From contig JAJZNY010000078.1 of the NCBI GenBank assembly GCA_021852245.1, forward strand, positions 1 to 19,765: DNA of 19,765 bases, read 5' to 3'. This DNA is from Planctomycetota bacterium. GTDB taxonomy: Bacteria; Planctomycetota; Phycisphaerae; WQYP01. This document shows, one piece after another, positions 1 to 7,805 of this stretch; the first letter of the stretch is position 1; each line of letters begins with the position of its first letter. Both the position numbers and the translations under genes were made by a program. The notes beneath the pieces are model-generated. The model did no database searches. It was not told where the DNA came from and saw only the letters and a program-made list of their open reading frames with translations.

Positions 1-1801
1 GTGCCGTCGCTTCGCCGGGCCGGGGCGGCGTTGAAGGTGGAGGAGAGAGTAACCGGGCCTCGGTTGCGGCGACCAGCGGTGCGACAACGTGATCATTGAA
101 CATCGCCCGGTACGCCTTGAGGCGATCGGCATTGACCTCTCCCCCCAGGATCGCAACCGGACGAAATATGACAGGAATATGAATGGGCCTGCGAACCAGC
201 TCCAGGCCGCGGGCGAAAAAGTCGGCGAGAGTCTGTCCGTCGATTTTTTCGGTGATGCCTGCGTAGTTAAACCGGGGTGTGCTCAGGGCATGGCGATCGC
301 GGCGGATAATATTCAGATAGTCACCATCCGATGAGCGGTATATCACGGCCGCGTTGTGCCAGTATTGCCGCTGATTATCCACGTCCGTTTTGAAGGTGTT
401 GAACCCGTACCACGTCAGGGCCAGAAGGATCGCAACGACGGCAAAGCCAGCGGCGATGAGGGCGATCTTGCGCTGCCGCTGCAGTTTCATGGCGTTGGAG
501 GCGCGGGTGACAAGCCCCTTTTCGCGGAAGATTTTCTGAAGGAAGAGGTCTTTGAGAAAATAGGCACGGTCGCGGCGCCACACCCCGCTGGCCGGCAGAG
601 CATCAACGGATATGCCCAGAGCCTGGGCGAGGTCGGCATCAAGGGTCTTGCCGTCGGACATGGAGGACGTGAAGTAAATTCCCCGGAGGAACAGCGGTTT
701 GGGCGACCACTCGCCGGCAACGAATATCGTCTCGAGATACTGCCGCAGGCGTGGGGCAATTTTTGTAACTGCATCGGGCAATGCAAAAAGTGCATCGACC
801 TGATCCAGCCGCCGGGCGCCAGCGTCTTCCGTATTGACGGGGTCCAGCAGCAGACGCTGCCGGCGCTCAATCAGGCGCCGCCGCACTTCCTGGAGATGCG
901 CGTCCACCGCCTCCATTTTGAACGGTTCATCCAACGGGGCGGGGTTGGACCAACCCATGATCTGATGCTGAAGTTGCGGATCGGTGAGGTCATCAAAAAA
1001 CTGGTTGAATCCGGTGAGATAATCTGATTTGGTGATGAGCACAAATACCGGAAAACGAACCCCCAGCGTGCGCTGAATCATATCCAACTGCTGTGCGATC
1101 TTGCCGGCGTTTTTGGCAATTACATCGGCGGTATCTTTGAGCAGACTTTCAGCAGGAATCACAAGCAGCATGCCGTTGATCGGGCAGTTCGGACGACTGG
1201 TGCGAAGCAGTTTGAGAAATTCCTGCCATTCACTGGTCCCGCCGGGCGCAACTTCCTCGAACATCAGCCGGCCGGCGGTATCCAGAATGATGGCGTGATT
1301 GGTGAACCACCAGTTCATATTGATCGTGCCGCCGGCACCCTGCAACTGGTCCTGAAGTCCGGGAGGGAATCCGATGGCCGAGTGACGAATGGCCTCGGTT
1401 TTACCTGAGCCGGGCTGCCCGACCAATACGTACCAAGGGAGGCTGTAGAGGTCTTTTCCCGCCGCCTTGAATTTATCCACGCCAGCCTGGAACGACCGGC
1501 GCAGGCTGTCGAGATCTGCCAGCTTCTGGGCGGCGTTGATCTGGCTCGGTGCCGCGGAAAGGTTTCCCGCGATACCTCGCTCCATCGGTTTGGCTTTACG
1601 TTTGGCCAGCGCCCGCAGCAACATGCGGACGAGCAGGAAACTGATAACCGCCAAAACAGCCAGCACCAGCAGTAGTACCAGAAATACGAGATGCCTCTGA
1701 AATACCAACGCCAGCGTACCGATGATCACGGCGGTGGAACCGGCGGCGAATCCCATTCTTGCATTGGGCGACAGATTCTGAAATATCGATAGCAAATTCA
1801 T
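1..1801 (-). CDS. tssM: TssM (IcmF/VasK) T6SS inner-membrane protein, partial
   Basis: TssM is the large inner-membrane component of the type VI secretion membrane complex and bridges to TssL and TssJ. The visible part is 600 residues; the family is usually about 1,100-1,200, so the periplasmic C-terminal half lies beyond the left edge. Two adjacent hydrophobic segments (about residues 17-35 and 38-60) form the N-terminal hairpin. A Walker A motif GQPGSGKT is at 128-135, a Walker B-like ILDTAGR at 172-178, and a third membrane segment at about 445-467 (IALIAAGFAVVAILLAL). The start is fixed at 1801 or downstream because an in-frame TGA lies three codons upstream. The Shine-Dalgarno is weak, suggesting coupling to tssL, whose stop is 55 nt upstream. 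The gene order tssK-tssL-tssM is the conserved one. The P-loop is intact, so NTP binding is expected. Confidence 0.95.
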   Translation of the reverse strand, partial: MNLLSIFQNLSPNARMGFAAGSTAVIIGTLALVFQRHLVFLVLLLVLAVLAVISFLLVRMLLRALAKRKAKPMERGIAGNLSAAPSQINAAQKLADLDSLRRSFQAGVDKFKAAGKDLYSLPWYVLVGQPGSGKTEAIRHSAIGFPPGLQDQLQGAGGTINMNWWFTNHAIILDTAGRLMFEEVAPGGTSEWQEFLKLLRTSRPNCPINGMLLVIPAESLLKDTADVIAKNAGKIAQQLDMIQRTLGVRFPVFVLITKSDYLTGFNQFFDDLTDPQLQHQIMGWSNPAPLDEPFKMEAVDAHLQEVRRRLIERRQRLLLDPVNTEDAGARRLDQVDALFALPDAVTKIAPRLRQYLETIFVAGEWSPKPLFLRGIYFTSSMSDGKTLDADLAQALGISVDALPASGVWRRDRAYFLKDLFLQKIFREKGLVTRASNAMKLQRQRKIALIAAGFAVVAILLALTWYGFNTFKTDVDNQRQYWHNAAVIYRSSDGDYLNIIRRDRHALSTPRFNYAGITEKIDGQTLADFFARGLELVRRPIHIPVIFRPVAILGGEVNADRLKAYRAMFNDHVVAPLVAATEARLLSPPPSTPPRPGEATA

Positions 1802-1856
1802 ATCAGCTCATGACTTTCTACGAATGAAGCAGCCCATGACATTCGAGTTCCCATGG

Positions 1857-2528
1857 TCATCGGCCCTGCAATATGCCGCTGAGAGATCGGGTCAAATCCG
1901 CGACGCTCTCGTGGTAAAGATACACATTCGCAATAAAGAGCCCGAGGATGCAGACGACCAGTACGACGCCGAAAGCCAGAAGCCGGGCGCCGGGAGGCTC
2001 TATGAGATTCTCCGTATTGACGTGCTCGTAGGCATCGGGGCATATCTTCCGACTCTCCCCCTCCGGCAGGATGCCGGCGATCCGGGCATAGATTTCCTTC
2101 TGTTTTTTTCGGAGATGCTCGGGCTGACCGGAATACCAGCCCGAAAATCCGAGGCCCAGCAATTCGTAATAAATCACGAGCCGTTCTTCGGCCGCCCGCC
2201 CCGGCTCCTTGAGTGTTTCGTCCAGAAGATCGAAGAATTTTTCATCGCCGCCGAGTTCGTTATAGTCGAATGCGATTTCCTTCCATTTGCGGGAAATGTT
2301 GTACTGCCCCTCCTTGATTGTGAAATCGAGGAAGAATATCAGCGGGAGTTCAATTTTCGTGAATTGATCCGCGAGTCCGGCACCGGCCGCCTGCGTTTTG
2401 GCCTGTGCGAGAAGTCCCTTGAGTTCCAGCCGCACCTGGTCTGCATCCAACTGTCCGCCATTTCGGGCGGAACGGTTCAGGCGGCAGACATACTGAAGGA
2501 TGGGTTCAACAAGTTCTGAAAGCGTCAT
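1857..2528 (-). CDS. tssL: TssL (DotU/IcmH-like) T6SS inner-membrane protein
   Basis: TssL is the small cytoplasm-facing partner of TssM in the T6SS membrane complex and contacts the TssK baseplate adaptor. The 223-residue product has the all-helical DotU domain with LPLIFFLDFTI near residues 60-70 (equivalent to the family's hydrophobic helix before the acidic segment), YYELLGLGFSGWY near 120, and one C-terminal tail anchor (LLAFGVVLVVCILGLFIANVY). It has no C-terminal OmpA/peptidoglycan-binding extension, so cell-wall anchoring must come from another protein. An ATG at 2537 also opens the frame, but the GGGAG Shine-Dalgarno lies only about 2 nt before it and about 10 nt before the ATG at 2528. 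The second start (MTLSELVEPIL) also matches the usual DotU N-terminus. A 7-bp hairpin separates it from tssK. Confidence 0.92.
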   Translation of the reverse strand: MTLSELVEPILQYVCRLNRSARNGGQLDADQVRLELKGLLAQAKTQAAGAGLADQFTKIELPLIFFLDFTIKEGQYNISRKWKEIAFDYNELGGDEKFFDLLDETLKEPGRAAEERLVIYYELLGLGFSGWYSGQPEHLRKKQKEIYARIAGILPEGESRKICPDAYEHVNTENLIEPPGARLLAFGVVLVVCILGLFIANVYLYHESVADLTRSLSGILQGR

Positions 2529-2560
2529 AACCGGCATGCTCCCTGAAACGCTGTAAAACC

Positions 2561-2578
2561 GTTCGACATCCGTCGAAC
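2561..2578 (-). promoter_or_regulatory. Intercistronic hairpin between tssK and tssL
   Basis: GTTCGAC-atcc-GTCGAAC forms a perfect 7-bp stem with a 4-nt loop. It sits in the 59-nt gap between the tssK stop and the tssL start. No T-tract follows in the direction of transcription, so it is not a standard terminator. It could be an mRNA processing or stability element that sets the TssK to TssL ratio; that role is inferred. Confidence 0.45.
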
Positions 2579-2587
2579 CGGCGTAAC

Positions 2588-3949
2588 CTATGTCGGCATC
2601 GTCATATACAAGGTTATCGCATAATCGGTCGTCTCGATACCAAGCCAGCGAATACCGATCCCTTTTTCTTCACAAATTTTATCCCACATTCGTTTACTGT
2701 CGGCCCGATTGATACGAAAGTAGTTTAACCCGACCTGGGCCGGCAATTCCACCGGCGGATAACGCTCTTCCTGAAGCTTGAGGCCGAAAATGCGGCGGCC
2801 TACCATACTCGGCGCGGCAACCTGAAACTGATCCTGATTTTCAGCGAGTTTGGCGACGGCGATCGGGTCTTCACGGGTACGAATGGCCAGAAAATACTCG
2901 CTGGGGGCCGTAAGTTGCTCATCGCTGAGAGTGGTCTTGAACATCTGCGCCCCGGCATCATAGGCGAAGTCGGCCTTGAGAAATCTGGCCGCCACCGCCC
3001 CGCGAAGCAGGGATCGAATCTTGTCCATGATTTCCAGCATCGCCCCGAGCGGCTTGTCATGGTTGTAGGGAGGTGCGGCAAATATCTGCGGCTGGTCGGG
3101 ATAGAGGGACGAGAGTTCGGCGAGCATTTCGCGGATTTGGGCATAGAATTCGAAAGGCGTGAGCGTGGGGCGACGCTGCATAAGGCTGAATCGGGCCGAG
3201 TATTGAGAAAGTATGTGCAGTCGCAGAGCCTGTTCAAATTGTGCCCCGCGCATGGTATCGATGGCAAAACCTCCCCGGCCCAGTTGGATTGCGAGTTCGG
3301 CGCGGCTTGCCTCGACCTGATTGGCAAATTCTCTCACCAAATCCCGCAGCAGTGCCGACCCCCGGATGACCAGACAGGGCGGCACGAAGGAGGAATCCTG
3401 GCGGGGCAGGCCGACGTCATCACCGGTCCCATGGACGATCCGCAGAATCGGCAGGGTCTCCAGATCACTGGTGTCCTCGCCTTCAATCATCAAGCGCGCA
3501 TTGAGACGTCGGATCGCGATCGGCTGGGGATTCGTTCCCGTGTTCTCATCCGTAAGCTGCAGTTCCGCGGCGCGATACCGGCTTTTGATTCGATAGTCGG
3601 CATCCCCATTAAGCACATTGGCGCGATCCGCCGACCAGAGAGGTACCGCCAATAAAATGGTAATGGGGTTGGTGGAACTCTCAAAGGCATCTTTGATGTT
3701 CAGACTCGGCAGCTCGGCCGCCTGCGGATAGCGCACTTCAAGGCCGCTGGGCATCACCGCCCGGAGCTGATCAAATCTCACCAGCAGATTTTTGAGCCCC
3801 TCCGCCGATATTCCCATCTCAATGAGGCCGTAAGGAAAATCGACGGCTGCGGAATGATGATCCTCAATGCGCCGATATACATTGCGCTGCAGCAGTTGAA
3901 GATGATGCGGTTGAAGAAACAACCCTTCGCTGAAATGAATGGAGTCCAT
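2588..3949 (-). CDS. tssK: TssK T6SS baseplate adaptor
   Basis: TssK links the T6SS baseplate (TssE/F/G) to the membrane complex through TssL and TssM. The 453-residue protein has the typical family length of about 440-450. Its N-terminus, HFSEGLFLQPHHLQLLQ, is the family signature (shell-domain start). The middle contains the helical SLYPDQPQIFAAPPYNHDKP segment, and the C-terminal head domain ends with IRWLGIETTDYAITLYM. The frame is open upstream to 4222, but the extra 91 residues overlap the preceding gene, are low-quality sequence, and lack homology I recognise. The start at 3949 follows a GGGAAGGG Shine-Dalgarno and gives the conserved N-terminus. It lies 31 nt after the stop of the upstream gene in the same operon. 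Confidence 0.95.
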   Translation of the reverse strand: MDSIHFSEGLFLQPHHLQLLQRNVYRRIEDHHSAAVDFPYGLIEMGISAEGLKNLLVRFDQLRAVMPSGLEVRYPQAAELPSLNIKDAFESSTNPITILLAVPLWSADRANVLNGDADYRIKSRYRAAELQLTDENTGTNPQPIAIRRLNARLMIEGEDTSDLETLPILRIVHGTGDDVGLPRQDSSFVPPCLVIRGSALLRDLVREFANQVEASRAELAIQLGRGGFAIDTMRGAQFEQALRLHILSQYSARFSLMQRRPTLTPFEFYAQIREMLAELSSLYPDQPQIFAAPPYNHDKPLGAMLEIMDKIRSLLRGAVAARFLKADFAYDAGAQMFKTTLSDEQLTAPSEYFLAIRTREDPIAVAKLAENQDQFQVAAPSMVGRRIFGLKLQEERYPPVELPAQVGLNYFRINRADSKRMWDKICEEKGIGIRWLGIETTDYAITLYMTMPT

Positions 3950-3980
3950 CGGCGGGTATCCCTTCCCAAACAGAACGTTA

Positions 3981-4919
3981 TCAGATGACGCTTTCCACAA
4001 ACTGGCGGACCAATTCCTTGATCTCATGATCAATGGCGGCCTCATCCAGACCGCTCGCGGCCAGTTCGGTATATTTCTTCCAGCATTGAATTTCAAAGCC
4101 GGCAAACATCTTCTTCGGACCGGTTCGGACGGCCGCTTCAATTTCCGCCGGGCTGAATCGACTTGCATATCGCTGGGCAAATTGGCGGCTGGCATGGCCC
4201 ACCGATGAAAGCAGCGAGGCATTAACCTTGCGGAGGCGTTCGATTTCCTGGCTCACCTGGCCCCGCGGCACATCCGGGTCGTTGATCAGAAACCGGCCCA
4301 ACAGTTTCTGAATCTGCCCGGACCGTTTGAGGTTGGAATTCGGAACCATGGCTTTGAACATGCTCCATGCAATCTGATCCACGCTGATCGCAAATTCGCT
4401 CAGAATGTGAAGCAATTCCAGTGCATGACCGGCGTGCGGCTGCTGATCCTCATCAAACTGCAGGCGTGCGGAAAGTTTTGAAAGCGGCTCGCTGGGCCAG
4501 TCCGGTGCTTCCGCCTCGACGAGGCCCGCCCGGGCCAGCATGGCGATGACGGCTTCGCGCTGACTCGCTGAAAAGTGCGGCGCCATATCGCAAAGCCTTT
4601 TGGTGAGAAATGCCGGATCCTGCAGTTCCTGATTATCCATGGTTGTTACTGCCTTTGACGTGTCACGATCGGTATCCCGGGCCGCTACATTCTGTTCCCA
4701 TGTCGGAAACATGTCGCCGAGTTGCGCCAGAAATTCCGCCCGCTCCGTCGGCGTAAGATCGGCGAGCGAGCGGCGTATTTCGTCGGCCATGTAGTCCTGA
4801 CGCGTATCGGGCTCCTGGTCGTCCAGATCGGCCTGCATGGCGCGGAGGCGATTGGCGAGAGCCGCGACCTGCTTGGATATCTCTGTCACACCCATACAAA
4901 CACGCCCCGTTTTCGACAT
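3981..4919 (-). CDS. T6SS operon protein resembling TagH C-terminal domain, without FHA domain
   Basis: This 312-residue cytoplasmic protein opens the T6SS gene run visible here. Residues about 160-312 resemble the C-terminal helical region of T6SS FHA proteins (TagH/ImpI): a central QxQxLLGRFL-like segment, then RYASRFSPAEIEAAV, a basic stretch GPKKMFAGF, and CWKKYTELA before the end. The N-terminal half (1-150) is helical, charged and rich in Asp and Arg. It shows no FHA signature (no GRxxxxxxxxxxxSxxH pattern). The start at 4919 follows GGAG at good spacing; the ATG at 4895 has no Shine-Dalgarno. The relation to TagH is from remembered family patterns and is moderate; T6SS association by position is firm. 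If correct, the phosphothreonine-sensing part of the regulatory pathway is lost or encoded elsewhere. Confidence 0.6.
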   Translation of the reverse strand: MSKTGRVCMGVTEISKQVAALANRLRAMQADLDDQEPDTRQDYMADEIRRSLADLTPTERAEFLAQLGDMFPTWEQNVAARDTDRDTSKAVTTMDNQELQDPAFLTKRLCDMAPHFSASQREAVIAMLARAGLVEAEAPDWPSEPLSKLSARLQFDEDQQPHAGHALELLHILSEFAISVDQIAWSMFKAMVPNSNLKRSGQIQKLLGRFLINDPDVPRGQVSQEIERLRKVNASLLSSVGHASRQFAQRYASRFSPAEIEAAVRTGPKKMFAGFEIQCWKKYTELAASGLDEAAIDHEIKELVRQFVESVI

Positions 4920-4977
4920 GGCCGGCTCCGGGCGACCGTTGTCGCTGAAGGCGACGGACCGGCTGTACCAGTATGGA

Positions 4978-5006
4978 ATGTTAGACTTAAGGGCCTTGTT
5001 CTACAA
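4978..5006 (-). promoter_or_regulatory. Candidate T6SS operon promoter with overlapping palindrome
   Basis: On the minus strand, TTGTAG (5001-5006) and TAACAT (4978-4983) are separated by exactly 17 bp, about 60 bp before the first T6SS gene. A perfect 7-bp inverted repeat, GCCTTGT-tct-ACAAGGC (4993-5009), overlaps the -35 box, as a repressor operator would. No T-run follows the palindrome, so a terminator for the upstream dioxygenase gene is less likely. Confidence 0.45.
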
Positions 5007-5075
5007 GGCTTCAAACCCCGTAAACAGGCGGCAGCGGAATCGGGACATCCCCACTGAGGCCCAATTTGCCGGCCA

Positions 5076-6041
5076 TTAGATTTCCAGCGGCGGAAGACCG
5101 GCGGTTATCTCCGCGCGCTGCGATTCCAGATTACCCGGCAAGCATAAATGAGTGCCGAGCGACTGAACCGGTTCATCAACATTCATCCCCGGTCCATCGG
5201 TGGCGATCTCGCATATTCCGCCACTCGGTTCCATGAAATAAACGGAATCAAAGTATTTCCTGGGGCGCACCGGCGTGACATCAATGCCCTTGGCGCGGAG
5301 TGACTCGGCGATATCCGCCTGCTCTTTGTGATCTGACGCCCGGAATGCCGCGTGATGGATTTGCCCCGGGGCGAAACGGGATCGCTGAGACTCATCCGCG
5401 CGGCGAAAAATAATCTTCGTGCGATGATCAGCGGATATCAGTTCATCTGTCATGGACGGCTTCATGGGTTGATACTTAAGCAGCTGAGTGAAAACATTCC
5501 TCGTTTTATCAGGACGGCGGCTGGACCACTCAATTCCAGCAAGCCGAATGATGCCGCTTCGACTTGCGTCCATCACCGATTCCGATGGTGTATCTTGACT
5601 CTCGGTAAGATAGAGCGGCAGGCCGTCAGGATCAAAGAAATCCAACCGACGCTCCCGGTCCGGCGATTCAGAGAGTGCGATCCCATGGCTCTTGAGGTGC
5701 TTGCGCCACCACTCGGTGGATCCGCCGGGGATAACAAAGCCGACGGCGCTGATGATTGAACGGTACTGGAGCAGAGGCCGAGTCCCCGGCCAGATGAAAA
5801 AGGTCATCAGGGAGCCGGGACTTCCGGTGTAGTCACCATAGTAGAGATGGTAACTTCCGGGATCATCATAATTGACGGTCTTTTTAACCAATCGTAAGCC
5901 GAGAATCTGAGAGTAGAAATGGACATTTCCCATTGTATCTGACGCGATCGCGGTTACGTGGTGCAGGGAGCCGAACGCGTGAACTGATTTTGGAGAGCCT
6001 GCAGCCGAAGTTTTGGAGATTGAATTTATATTTTCCGACAT
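5076..6041 (-). CDS. Glyoxalase-fold ring-cleaving dioxygenase (MhqO/MhqA type)
   Basis: This is a vicinal-oxygen-chelate enzyme of the type annotated as hydroquinone or quinone-linked ring-cleaving dioxygenase (MhqO family). The 321 residues contain two VOC modules. The first starts at LHHVTAIASDTMGNVHFYSQILGLRLVKK (metal His in LHHVT). The second has IHHAAFRASDHKEQADIAESL (second His) and MEPSGGICEIATDGPG, where the Glu before IAT is the third metal ligand. The C-terminus, with VDEPVQSLGTHLCLPG, is the full-length family ending, so the gene is intact. The start at 6041 follows AAAGAGA; an ATG seven codons upstream lacks a better site. It is a separate transcription unit from the T6SS genes by promoter and a 156-nt gap. 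Detoxification of quinones or catechols is the family role; the substrate here is unknown. Confidence 0.9.
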   Translation of the reverse strand: MSENINSISKTSAAGSPKSVHAFGSLHHVTAIASDTMGNVHFYSQILGLRLVKKTVNYDDPGSYHLYYGDYTGSPGSLMTFFIWPGTRPLLQYRSIISAVGFVIPGGSTEWWRKHLKSHGIALSESPDRERRLDFFDPDGLPLYLTESQDTPSESVMDASRSGIIRLAGIEWSSRRPDKTRNVFTQLLKYQPMKPSMTDELISADHRTKIIFRRADESQRSRFAPGQIHHAAFRASDHKEQADIAESLRAKGIDVTPVRPRKYFDSVYFMEPSGGICEIATDGPGMNVDEPVQSLGTHLCLPGNLESQRAEITAGLPPLEI

Positions 6042-6089
6042 AAATCTCTTTTCGATTTGCAATCATTTCGAGGATTCAACACATGGGTA

Positions 6090-6118
6090 AATTTATCACA
6101 CAATCGGAGAGTTGTAAA
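6090..6118 (-). promoter_or_regulatory. Candidate promoter of the dioxygenase gene
   Basis: On the minus strand, TTTACA (6113-6118) and TAAATT (6090-6095) are separated by 17 bp, about 50 bp before the dioxygenase start. The surrounding sequence is locally AT-rich. From here to 6312 I see no gene; there is only an 8-bp inverted repeat, TTGACCAT (6256-6263) with ATGGTCAA (6292-6299). Confidence 0.5.
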
Positions 6119-6312
6119 ATATTTTCGTGATTGCGTTTCGTACTGCTTTTGCTCAGCGGGATTGAAATCCGTGTTCCTTCGCGGCTGGAGCCAAGACAGG
6201 TTTTTAGACGGCAGTAAATCGGGCGCAGATGTACGAAAGTTTTGATGGGGTGCGATTGACCATAGTCCGCGGCGGCGGAGGCGGCGATTGAATGGTCAAG
6301 GGCGTGCCGTGA

Positions 6313-6390
6313 TGGCGGGCGCGATAGAGCGGCACATAAATGTGCCGGCTAACATGAACGGACATGTAGGCCGATGGATTTATCCGCCGG
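6313..6390. repeat. REP/BIME repeat, family 1 copy 1 (two hairpins)
   Basis: Hairpin A (6330-6347, CGGCACA-TAAA-TGTGCCG) is followed by GCTAACATG. Hairpin B lies in inverted orientation (6371-6390, CCGATGGAT-tt-ATCCGCCGG with one mismatch near the stem centre). The 41 bp from 6313 to 6353 match 17631-17671 at 40 positions, in the same orientation. It lies in a gene-free stretch; from 6391 to about 6590 I see nothing else identifiable. Confidence 0.85.
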
Positions 6391-6596
6391 TGGGCGCGGG
6401 TGGCGTGAACGGGGCTGGACGCGCCGCCGGCGGGATGAAACTGTGAGTGCCACAGGGGATGCTCGGGCCAACTGGTCGGCAGTGGTTCCTCATGCTGCCC
6501 GGCAGGCGTGAGGGGCGGTGCCCGACACTGAACGCCCGAAAAACGGGGCCCCTGCGGCATTGATTATAGGGTGTGAGGATTATTGCCGATATTTAT

Positions 6597-6625
6597 TTGC
6601 GTAGCACCCGCCTTGATGCTAAGAT
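6597..6625 (+). promoter_or_regulatory. Candidate promoter of the plus-strand small RNA
   Basis: TTGCGT (6597-6602) and TAAGAT (6620-6625) are separated by 17 bp. Transcription would begin near 6631-6633, exactly where the first pairing arm of the RNA below begins. Confidence 0.45.
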
Positions 6626-6631
6626 GATTAT

Positions 6632-6696
6632 GGATCTGAACCTCGGGTTATCCGAGTACTAGGATCCTCCAGGGCCCGCAAGGGCCCCTTCTTTTT
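6632..6696 (+). ncRNA. Putative structured small RNA with intrinsic terminator
   Basis: The 65-nt segment can fold end to end. An outer stem GGATC (6632-6636) with GATCC (6663-6667) encloses an inner hairpin CTCGG-gttat-CCGAG (6642-6656). A terminator follows: GGGCCC-GCAA-GGGCCC (6672-6687), a GNRA-loop hairpin followed by CTTCTTTTT. The T-tract is on the plus strand only, and no plus-strand gene lies upstream in the window, so the terminator is not explained by a protein gene. It ends 20 nt from the stop codon of the convergent DUF3800 gene. I recognise no known RNA family. It could instead be a terminator with a chance upstream fold. Confidence 0.5.
6672..6696 (+). terminator. Rho-independent terminator (plus strand)
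   Basis: A 6-bp all-GC stem GGGCCC/GGGCCC with a GCAA tetraloop is followed by a T-rich tract to 6696. The minus-strand side of the hairpin has no T-run, so it does not serve the DUF3800 gene. Confidence 0.8.
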
Positions 6697-6715
6697 GCGG
6701 CGTAAAAAACAAATC

Positions 6716-7513
6716 TCACAACCTCACCACTCCCAAGGGATCGGTTCTGGAAGCATGTTTGCAAAGAATCGGCTCCAATCGCTTGAAGTAGGCGTTACCG
6801 CCGTGCCTCTTCATAAAGCTGCAGGGGTCGATCGATTGTTTCAGGAGATACACCGAGCAATCCGCCGCTTGGATGAAGTAGGACTCCCGGGAGTCGCGCA
6901 TCACGGGGTCCTCGATCAGGGCGCGGATCGGCTGGTCATCATAGAAGGCCTCGCCGGTGGCCGGACGTACCTTCAGAAGATTGTGTTGCCGCATGTCGTT
7001 GAGGAATTTCCTTAGCTTGCCACTGTCCGTATCATCCGCAAATACGACACCACGATCCTCCTGATCCCCCGCGCCCGGAAAATTTCGGCGACGTATGGTG
7101 TTCTCAAACCTCTGGAAAAGGGCGTACCAGGCGCGGCGGAAGATGTCGGCCTTCGTTGCCGTCGGGGGCAGGCATCGCTTATACACGGCGACGTTGATAA
7201 CGCTTATATGCCGCATTGACGCGATCCTGTCAGCAAACTGTCGAACTACCGCAAGCCGCTGGTGCTTACGCAGCCGTTGTAACGATTGCGGCAACTTCGC
7301 GGGATTGCTGATCAGCTCCCCTGCGTGCAATTCATCTTCGATGTTAATCCTGTATTCCTGCCACAGGCGGCGCCGGAAATCTGCCAAATCGCCAAGCGCA
7401 TCTCGCCATCGGAGCTCATGCACAACAATCCCCGAAAGGCAGAAAACGGAGGTTGGTGACCCGTCCGCCGGTGTTCCACAGTCCCCGCTTTCATCGACGT
7501 ACATCAAATACAT
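6716..7513 (-). CDS. DUF3800 domain protein
   Basis: This 265-residue DUF3800 protein has a fold predicted in the literature to be RNase H-like, of unknown biochemical function. It is often seen in phage, plasmid and defence contexts. The family signatures are visible: YVDESGD at the N-terminus (residues 5-11), HAGEL at 63-67, FADDTD at 158-163 and IQAADC at 214-219. The acidic residues in the first, third and fourth would form the metal site of an RNase H-type nuclease. It is full length and starts after AGGGAGCC at about 6 nt. It follows the 71-aa gene by 21 nt and is the last gene of a three-gene minus-strand operon. Nuclease activity is an inference from the fold and acidic pattern. Confidence 0.92.
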   Translation of the reverse strand: MYLMYVDESGDCGTPADGSPTSVFCLSGIVVHELRWRDALGDLADFRRRLWQEYRINIEDELHAGELISNPAKLPQSLQRLRKHQRLAVVRQFADRIASMRHISVINVAVYKRCLPPTATKADIFRRAWYALFQRFENTIRRRNFPGAGDQEDRGVVFADDTDSGKLRKFLNDMRQHNLLKVRPATGEAFYDDQPIRALIEDPVMRDSRESYFIQAADCSVYLLKQSIDPCSFMKRHGGNAYFKRLEPILCKHASRTDPLGVVRL

Positions 7514-7534
7514 TAAAGGCTCCCTGCTGGAATT

Positions 7535-7750
7535 TCACCGCCGCTCGGATCGCGCGAATTTGCGCATCGCGTCGCCGAAGTCCGTCCAGGTGGCCTTGTG
7601 GCCGTAACTGTTGCCCGAGGGATACCACACAACCGAGCCTTGCGATACGCGCAGGGTACCGAGGCGGTTGCCGTCGATGGCGACATTAAATTCCACATCC
7701 GCCTTGCCGAGGTCCCGTGTTGGTATTGAAAAATTTACTTGGTGCTTCAT
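7535..7750 (-). CDS. Small conserved-looking protein of unknown function
   Basis: The protein has 71 residues. It begins MKHQVNFSIPTRDLGKADVEF, continues with alternating beta-like segments (VAIDGNRLGTLRVSQGSVVWYP), and ends in a charged helix (FGDAMRKFARSERR). The YPSGNSYGHKATW stretch in the middle looks like a constrained turn. I recall similar small proteins of this length elsewhere but not a named family or function. It has no signal peptide or membrane segment. A GGGA about 9 nt upstream is a modest Shine-Dalgarno. It lies between the winged-helix gene (55-nt gap) and the DUF3800 gene (21-nt gap), so it is co-transcribed with them. Confidence 0.7.
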   Translation of the reverse strand: MKHQVNFSIPTRDLGKADVEFNVAIDGNRLGTLRVSQGSVVWYPSGNSYGHKATWTDFGDAMRKFARSERR

Positions 7751-7805
7751 CTTAAAAATCCCATAGAAAATCTAAACTACATACCTGGCGCCGGAACGTC
7801 CGGTG

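Noticed and set aside
1824..2519. 231-codon plus-strand frame opposite tssL
   Set aside because: It is the antisense shadow of an intact DotU-family gene with no signal of its own.
3950..4222. 91-residue N-terminal extension of TssK
   Set aside because: It overlaps the preceding gene and precedes the conserved TssK start, which has its own Shine-Dalgarno.
6256..6299. 8-bp inverted repeat TTGACCAT/ATGGTCAA as transposon ends
   Set aside because: The 28-bp interior is too short for an element, there is no gene, and no target duplication is visible.
6204..6560. 118-codon minus-strand frame
   Set aside because: It runs through a REP hairpin pair, has no Shine-Dalgarno I can see and no domain; the repeats explain the open frame.
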